Source: an uncultured Desulfuromonadales bacterium
GTDB lineage: Bacteria; Desulfobacterota; Desulfuromonadia; Desulfuromonadales; Geopsychrobacteraceae
Length of the DNA stretch: 26,873 nucleotides
Reading direction: 5' to 3'
NCBI GenBank assembly: GCA_947259685.1
Contig: CAMYNC010000035.1
Location: 1-26,873 of the forward strand
Shown: in pieces, positions 23,158 to 26,873 of the stretch
Position numbering within the stretch: position 1 is the stretch's first letter
Layout: every line of letters begins with the position of its first letter
Notes under the pieces: model-generated
What the model saw: the letters and a program-made list of their open reading frames with translations, nothing else
Told to the model about the DNA's origin: nothing
Database searches by the model: none
Position numbers and translations under genes: made by a program

Positions 23158-24159
23158 TTAGCTCTCTAGCAGATTAACCAGCGCCCGGCGTTTCAAGCCG
23201 CCTTTGAGCATCGCCTGAATTTTATCCTCCAGGCCTGTCAGGGTGACTTCGTCGACCATCGCCTCCAGGTTGTCCAGCTTCCAGTCGCTGGCCAGCCGTT
23301 GCCAGACCTTAACCCGTTGTTCCATTGGGCATTCGGCGGAATCGATGCCGATCAAGCGCACGCCGCGCAGGATGAAGGGGAAGACATTGACCGGCAGCTC
23401 CGGCGAGCCGACCAGGCCGCAGCAGGTGACTGTTCCGAGCGGCAGAGTCGCTTTGAGGGCCGCTGCCAGGGTTTCGCCACCGACGCAGTCGACCACCCCG
23501 GCCCACTTGGGTTTCATCATCGGTCGTTCACTACCCTCGGTGACGGCGGACCGCTCAATCACTTCGTGCGCGCCCAGGCCTTTGAGATAGTCGGTTTCGG
23601 TCAGTTTGCCGGTCGCGGCAGCGACCTGGTAACCGGCCTTGGCCAGCATCGCCACTGCCAGGCTGCCGACCCCGCCGGTTGCCCCGGTCACCAGAACCGG
23701 ACCTGCTTCCGACTTTACGCCGCTTTCGACCAGTCCTTGTACCGACAGCGCTGCGGTCAGGCCGGCGGTGCCGAGCATCATGCTCTCTTTGAGGCTTAAG
23801 CCGGCGGGAAGTTTAAGCGCCCATTTGCTCGGTACACGAATCATCTGCCCAAAGCCGCCCGCGGTGCCCATCCCCAGGTCATAGCTGGTAACGATGACCA
23901 GTTCGCCCGGCTGAAAGGAGCCGTCGCTGCAGGAGACCACTTCACCGGCGGCATCGATTCCCGGGGTATGCGGAAAGTTGCGGGTCACTCCAGGGTTGCC
24001 GACCGCGGAGAGGGCATCCTTGAAGTTCAGCGATGAGTAGTGGACTTTGACCAACAGTTCACCGGCCGGCAGATCATCGAGCGCGCGGGTGACGATTGAG
24101 CGGGTAAATACCTTCTTTTCCGGTTGTTCAACCAGCAGTGCTTTGAATTGTTGCGCCAT
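23158..24159 (-). CDS. AcuI/YhdH family NADPH-dependent reductase (MDR superfamily)
   Basis: This 333-residue zinc-free alcohol-dehydrogenase-like protein matches the AcuI/YhdH family, whose characterised members reduce acryloyl-CoA with NADPH. Visible are SSLNFKDALSAVGNPGVTRN and PGIDAAGEV in the substrate domain, and the nucleotide loop VTGATGGVGSLAVAMLAK, then DCVGGETLAAAL and the C-terminal LIGIDSAECP. The start is ATG 24159 with GGAGG 5 nt upstream; an in-frame extension to 24192 is not supported. It is divergent from an HxlR regulator, which suggests redox or electrophile control. The real substrate could also be another activated alkene or quinone. Confidence 0.92.
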   Translation of the reverse strand: MAQQFKALLVEQPEKKVFTRSIVTRALDDLPAGELLVKVHYSSLNFKDALSAVGNPGVTRNFPHTPGIDAAGEVVSCSDGSFQPGELVIVTSYDLGMGTAGGFGQMIRVPSKWALKLPAGLSLKESMMLGTAGLTAALSVQGLVESGVKSEAGPVLVTGATGGVGSLAVAMLAKAGYQVAAATGKLTETDYLKGLGAHEVIERSAVTEGSERPMMKPKWAGVVDCVGGETLAAALKATLPLGTVTCCGLVGSPELPVNVFPFILRGVRLIGIDSAECPMEQRVKVWQRLASDWKLDNLEAMVDEVTLTGLEDKIQAMLKGGLKRRALVNLLES

Positions 24160-24221
24160 GAGGGCCTCCGTGAGGGGAAAGATTGACTGCAAATCAGTGA
24201 TCGAATAAATCTATTCTTTAA

Positions 24222-24265
24222 GTATCTATTTTACAAGTACCTACTTTTTGGTATGGTAGTACCTA
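24222..24265. promoter_or_regulatory. Divergent control region with repeated GTA(C/T)CTA units
   Basis: The 133-nt gap between the two divergent genes carries GTATCTA (24222-24228), GTACCTA (24237-24243) and GTACCTA (24259-24265). Inverted TACC (24238-24241) and GGTA (24250-24253, 24255-24258) copies are also present. A rightward promoter TTTACA, 16-nt spacer, TATGGT (24230-24257) and a leftward candidate TTGTAA, 17-nt spacer, TAGATT overlap these repeats. Binding by the neighbouring HxlR protein is likely but not shown. Confidence 0.5.
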
Positions 24266-24292
24266 AAAGGATACCATGGAGAAGAGGCGATC

Positions 24293-24655
24293 ATGAGCGA
24301 ACTCAATACTTACCGCTGCACGGTGGCGGTCACTCTGGAGATCATCGGCGGCAAATGGAAGTCGCTGATCCTCTGGCACTTAAGTTTTAAGACCCTGCGC
24401 TTCAGTCAACTTCAGCGGCGGCTGGGCAAAGTTACCCAGAAGATGTTGACCCAGCAACTGCGTGAACTGGAGGCGGATGGCCTGGTCCACCGCGAGGTCT
24501 ACGCCGAAGTGCCGCCGCGGGTTGAATATTCACTGACCGAACTGGGGACCAGTGTGGTGCCGATCCTCGAACAGATGTGCCAATGGGGTAAAGACTACCT
24601 GGAACAGAGCGAAGAGCAAGCGCTTGATGATTGTTTACACTCTAGGTTGAGTTGA
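24293..24655 (+). CDS. HxlR family winged-helix transcriptional regulator
   Basis: This 120-residue DNA-binding protein has the HxlR pattern: a conserved N-terminal Cys (Cys9) before LEIIGGKWKSLILWHL, then RFSQLQRRLGKVTQKMLTQQ (recognition helix) and LRELEADGLVHREVYAEVPP. It ends YSLTELG. In relatives such as YodB and QorR the N-terminal Cys senses diamide, quinones or aldehydes. This protein has Cys-Thr-Val rather than the more usual Cys-Pro. ATG has AGAGG 5 nt upstream. It most likely controls itself and the divergent reductase gene. Confidence 0.93.
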   Translation: MSELNTYRCTVAVTLEIIGGKWKSLILWHLSFKTLRFSQLQRRLGKVTQKMLTQQLRELEADGLVHREVYAEVPPRVEYSLTELGTSVVPILEQMCQWGKDYLEQSEEQALDDCLHSRLS

Positions 24656-24665
24656 AAATCCAGCG

Positions 24666-25802
24666 ATGAGAAAACTCGCCAATCTGTATCTTCTGCTGTT
24701 CCTGGTTGCAGCTTTCTTCAGGCTCAGCGCTCTGCTGTTCAGCCAGGTGCTGGGATTTGCTGCCCTGACCGAATTGAGCGGCCTGATCGATCTGCTGGCA
24801 TTGCTGCTGGGGCTGCTGGTCTACCTCTGTATGGCCTTTGATCGGCATCTTCCCAAGCTGAAGCTGCTGCCGCTGATCGCCTTTCAACTTTGGGGTACGC
24901 TGGCTTTCTGGCCGCTGCCGGAGTTGCTCGGGGCTGCAGCGACCGATTTTCTCTCCAGTATCGGTCAGCTGCTGCTGGGGGGGATGGCGTTGGTGCTGGT
25001 CCGGGTGGAAAATGGTAAGAGCTGGCTATTCCGGCGCAGTCAGTTTGCCGGCCCCGGCTTCAGTTGGCGCAACCTTTTCAAATTCGGCCTGCTCAATATT
25101 GTGTTGCTGCCGCTGGTTCTGCTGATTCTGGGTTTTTCGGTTGCGGCGAATGTGATCGAGCTAAGCACGACAGGGTTTGTGCGCTTAAAGCCGAATGGCT
25201 TGTTTATGGTGGAGCGCGTTTACCGCCAAGGACCGAAAACCATCCGTCTGGCGGGAATGATCCATCTGGGGCAGCAGGCCTACTACGATGAACTGATCGA
25301 TTCGATGGCCGGGCATCGGACCCTGATTCTGGCCGAAGGGGTCAGTGATGAGACCCAGCGGCTGAAAGGAAAATTCAGTTACGCCAAGCTGGCCGAACTG
25401 CTTGGTCTGGCTTCGCAGGAACAGTTTCCTTTTCAGGGTCGTCTGGTCGATGCCCAGAGTTTAGATCGACTAACCGATGTGCAGAAAACTCAGCCCGATA
25501 TTCTGCGTGCCGATGTCGATCTTAAAAGCTTCGATGCCCGCACTATCAAGGTGTTGAACGCACTGGGTAAATATCTGCTGAACGCCGATTCCTTCCCTCA
25601 GGGGTTGCGTGATTTCAACCGCTGGGCGAATCAGCATATAACTCCCGAGATCAATCGGGTGGTGATGAACGATCTGCTCGAAAAGCGCAATCAGAATCTG
25701 CTTGGCTATCTGCCGAAAGCGCTGCGCAAATACGATACCCTGGTCATTCCCTGGGGAGCCTTGCATATGGCAGGGATTGAACGGGGGATCCAGGAGTTGG
25801 AC
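24666..25802 (+). CDS. Membrane protein with TraB/PrgY-like C-terminal domain, 3' end lost at a join
   Basis: The native part of this frame has about four or five N-terminal hydrophobic helices (residues 1-115 and 135-165). A soluble domain follows with LAGMIHLGQQAYYDEL, ILAEGVSDE and, near the end, VIPWGALHMAGIERGIQEL. The paired HxG and E motifs plus GALHMAGIE resemble TraB/PrgY and GumN-type proteins, thought to be membrane-linked and possibly hydrolytic. The role is unknown. It starts 8 nt after hxlR with little ribosome binding site, so coupling is possible. The natural C-terminus is not visible: after about residue 379 the frame enters an unrelated transporter. Confidence 0.75.
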
Positions 25803-25830
25803 TTCAGCGACGACGAGGTGCAATTGCTTC
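25785..25830. other. Probable chimeric junction between two genomes
   Basis: Within one open frame the protein changes from a TraB-like end (GIERGIQEL) to the middle of an MFS transporter (FSDDEVQLLLGIAIVAAIFGG). To the right, base use becomes richer in GC, with C- or G-ending codons, and stays so to the end of the window. The exact base of the join cannot be fixed by eye. Confidence 0.75.
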
Positions 25831-26309
25831 TCGGCATCGCAATCGTCGCCGCCATCTTCGGCGGCATCGCCGGCGGATGGCTCACCGACCGATACGGCCC
25901 CCGGCGGGTGCTCTTTGGAGCGCTCTACGTCTGGATCGCCACCATGGTCGGGGGCATCGTGGCCGCCACGACCGGCCAGCCGGCATTGGCCTGGGCCATC
26001 GGACCGATCGGTGGCCTCGCCCTTGGCTCCACGTGGGCGTCGGATCGCGTCTTCATGGCCAGGATCTCGCCCCCCCGCTACCTCGGCGAGTTCTACGGCC
26101 TATACGCAACCGTCGGGCGGTTCGCCACGGTGCTTGGTCCACTGATGTGGGGGATCATCGTCAATCGGCTCAACCTACCCAGAGTGGTTGCGATGGCTGC
26201 CTTGGTCGGATTCATCGTGGCGGGCCGTCTCGTGCTCGGCGGGGTCGGTGACCAGATCAGAGAGTGGGGACCCGAAGACCTTGCCGCCGCCGCAACGGAT
26301 GCAGGCTGA
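25803..26309 (+). CDS. MFS transporter (UMF1/Atg22-like), C-terminal fragment
   Basis: About 168 residues match the second half of a major facilitator transporter. The loop GGWLTDRYGPRRVLFGALY is the MFS signature between two helices, followed by GGLALGSTWASDRVFMARISPP, GEFYGLYATVGRFATVLGP and two more helices. The pattern resembles the UMF1 family. The N-terminal half is absent because the frame begins in the TraB-like gene. It has a high-GC codon style unlike the rest of the window, suggesting an actinobacterial or other high-GC source. It converges on the phosphoribosyltransferase gene. Confidence 0.75.
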   Translation, partial: FSDDEVQLLLGIAIVAAIFGGIAGGWLTDRYGPRRVLFGALYVWIATMVGGIVAATTGQPALAWAIGPIGGLALGSTWASDRVFMARISPPRYLGEFYGLYATVGRFATVLGPLMWGIIVNRLNLPRVVAMAALVGFIVAGRLVLGGVGDQIREWGPEDLAAAATDAG

Positions 26310-26315
26310 TCACCC

Positions 26316-26873
26316 TCAGTCGGCGGAGCTCTTTTGCATAGCGGCGATGACGGCGGCATCACTCACTTGAGAGAAATCGTCGTACCAGGTCCCCACGGCC
26401 ATGAAGGGCTGCGGTTGGAGCGGACATATCACCTGGTCGGCCTCGGCCCCGAGTTGGAGCACGGTATCCGGGGGCCCGACGGGGATGGCGCAACACAGCC
26501 GCGCCGACCCTGCCGCTCGAACCGACCGCAAAACGGCCATCAGGGTCGAGCCCGTGGCAACGCCGTCGTCGACAACGATGACGGTCCGCCCCGCCACCTC
26601 TGGGGCCGCGCCGCCCGATCGGTATGCCAGCTCCCGACGTCGGATCTCGTCGCGTTGCCTGGCCACTTCGGCGTCGAGGTAGTCCTGCGTGATCCTCATT
26701 CGGCTCACGACGTCGCGGTTGATGAGCGGTTCACCATCACCGGCAATGGCCCCGATGGCGAACTCGGGGTTGCCGGGGGCCCCCACCTTGTGAGCCATCG
26801 CCACGCTCAGTTCTCCCCCGATGTGGTCTGCAACGGCCAAGGCAACGGGCACTCCGCCACGGGGAATCCCAAG
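26316..26873 (-). CDS. Phosphoribosyltransferase-like protein, 5' end cut by the window
   Basis: This frame enters from the right edge (LGIPRGGVPVALAVADHIGG) and ends at 26316, giving about 185 residues. RGGVPVA and the PRPP-binding motif VIVVDDGVATGSTL mark a type I phosphoribosyltransferase fold, and EFAIGAIA and EIRRRELAYRSG fit the stand-alone family often annotated simply as phosphoribosyltransferase. A GTG at 26852 could be taken for a start, but the motif PRGG before it shows the gene begins further right. Codon style matches the foreign right-end segment. The substrate is unknown. Confidence 0.85.
   Translation of the reverse strand, partial: LGIPRGGVPVALAVADHIGGELSVAMAHKVGAPGNPEFAIGAIAGDGEPLINRDVVSRMRITQDYLDAEVARQRDEIRRRELAYRSGGAAPEVAGRTVIVVDDGVATGSTLMAVLRSVRAAGSARLCCAIPVGPPDTVLQLGAEADQVICPLQPQPFMAVGTWYDDFSQVSDAAVIAAMQKSSAD

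Noticed and set aside
24666..26309. A single 547-residue TraB-MFS fusion protein.
   Set aside because: Both halves are incomplete and the composition shifts at the joint, so it is more likely an assembly artefact than a real fusion.
1..26873. CRISPR arrays, insertion sequences, prophage genes, rRNA.
   Set aside because: No regular spaced repeats, transposase-like proteins, phage genes or rRNA-like sequence were seen by eye.

Overview
The window looks like a contig from a member of the Desulfuromonadales/Geobacterales (formerly Deltaproteobacteria), judged from gene content alone. It carries a two-gene operon closely resembling the SfrAB NADPH oxidoreductase of Geobacter, a membrane sensor with a heme c site of the DUF3365 type, a DUF116 protein, an HD-GYP phosphodiesterase and a probable selenoprotein. 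The last kilobase, from about 25.8 kb, differs in composition and gene content and probably comes from another genome through a chimeric assembly join.

Layout. 1-2260: the start of a membrane sensor running off the left end, a short-chain dehydrogenase, and two small exported or lipid-anchored proteins. 2258-2584: no gene, but a probable structured RNA (6S RNA is my best guess) ending in a strong terminator just before plsY. 2585-4185: plsY (phospholipid synthesis) and mltG (peptidoglycan lytic transglycosylase). 4382-5709: a two-gene arsenosugar-type operon, an AhpD-like protein and the radical SAM protein ArsS. 5827-6144: a cupin. 6225-10898: sfrB-sfrA on the minus strand with a promoter, leader hairpins and a terminator. 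11146-12026: a lipoprotein and a glutaredoxin, divergently transcribed. 19261 down to 12204 (minus strand): a housekeeping cluster def-fmt-DUF116-htpX-rsmB, then rpe, a NUDIX hydrolase and a heme c PAS sensor. 19380-20905: a TSUP permease and tcdA. 20930-21034: a pair of inverted REP-like palindromes. 21040-22992: a TatD nuclease and a GAF/HD-GYP protein. 23158-24655: a divergent acuI/yhdH-type reductase and HxlR regulator pair sharing a repeat-rich control region. 24666-25802: a membrane protein with a TraB-like domain, then the join. 25803-26873: the C-terminal half of an MFS transporter and a partial phosphoribosyltransferase.

Main result. The arsS reading frame appears to stop at a TGA (5686-5688), but this TGA sits where I recall family members having a cysteine, after CxxCTAGSG. 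The frame continues GGEIAT to TAG at 5709. A 7-bp hairpin with an AGUU loop starts 12 nt after the TGA, placing a loop G 21 nt downstream, as in bacterial SECIS elements. ArsS is therefore most likely a 330-residue selenoprotein whose C-terminus simple gene calling cuts off.

Functional themes are the cell envelope (PlsY, MltG, lipoproteins), redox metabolism (SfrAB, glutaredoxin, AcuI-like reductase with a redox-type HxlR regulator), translation start and protein maturation (Def, Fmt, RsmB, HtpX), and signalling (heme c PAS sensor, HD-GYP). No CRISPR array, insertion sequence, prophage or rRNA gene was seen, and no tRNA I could support.
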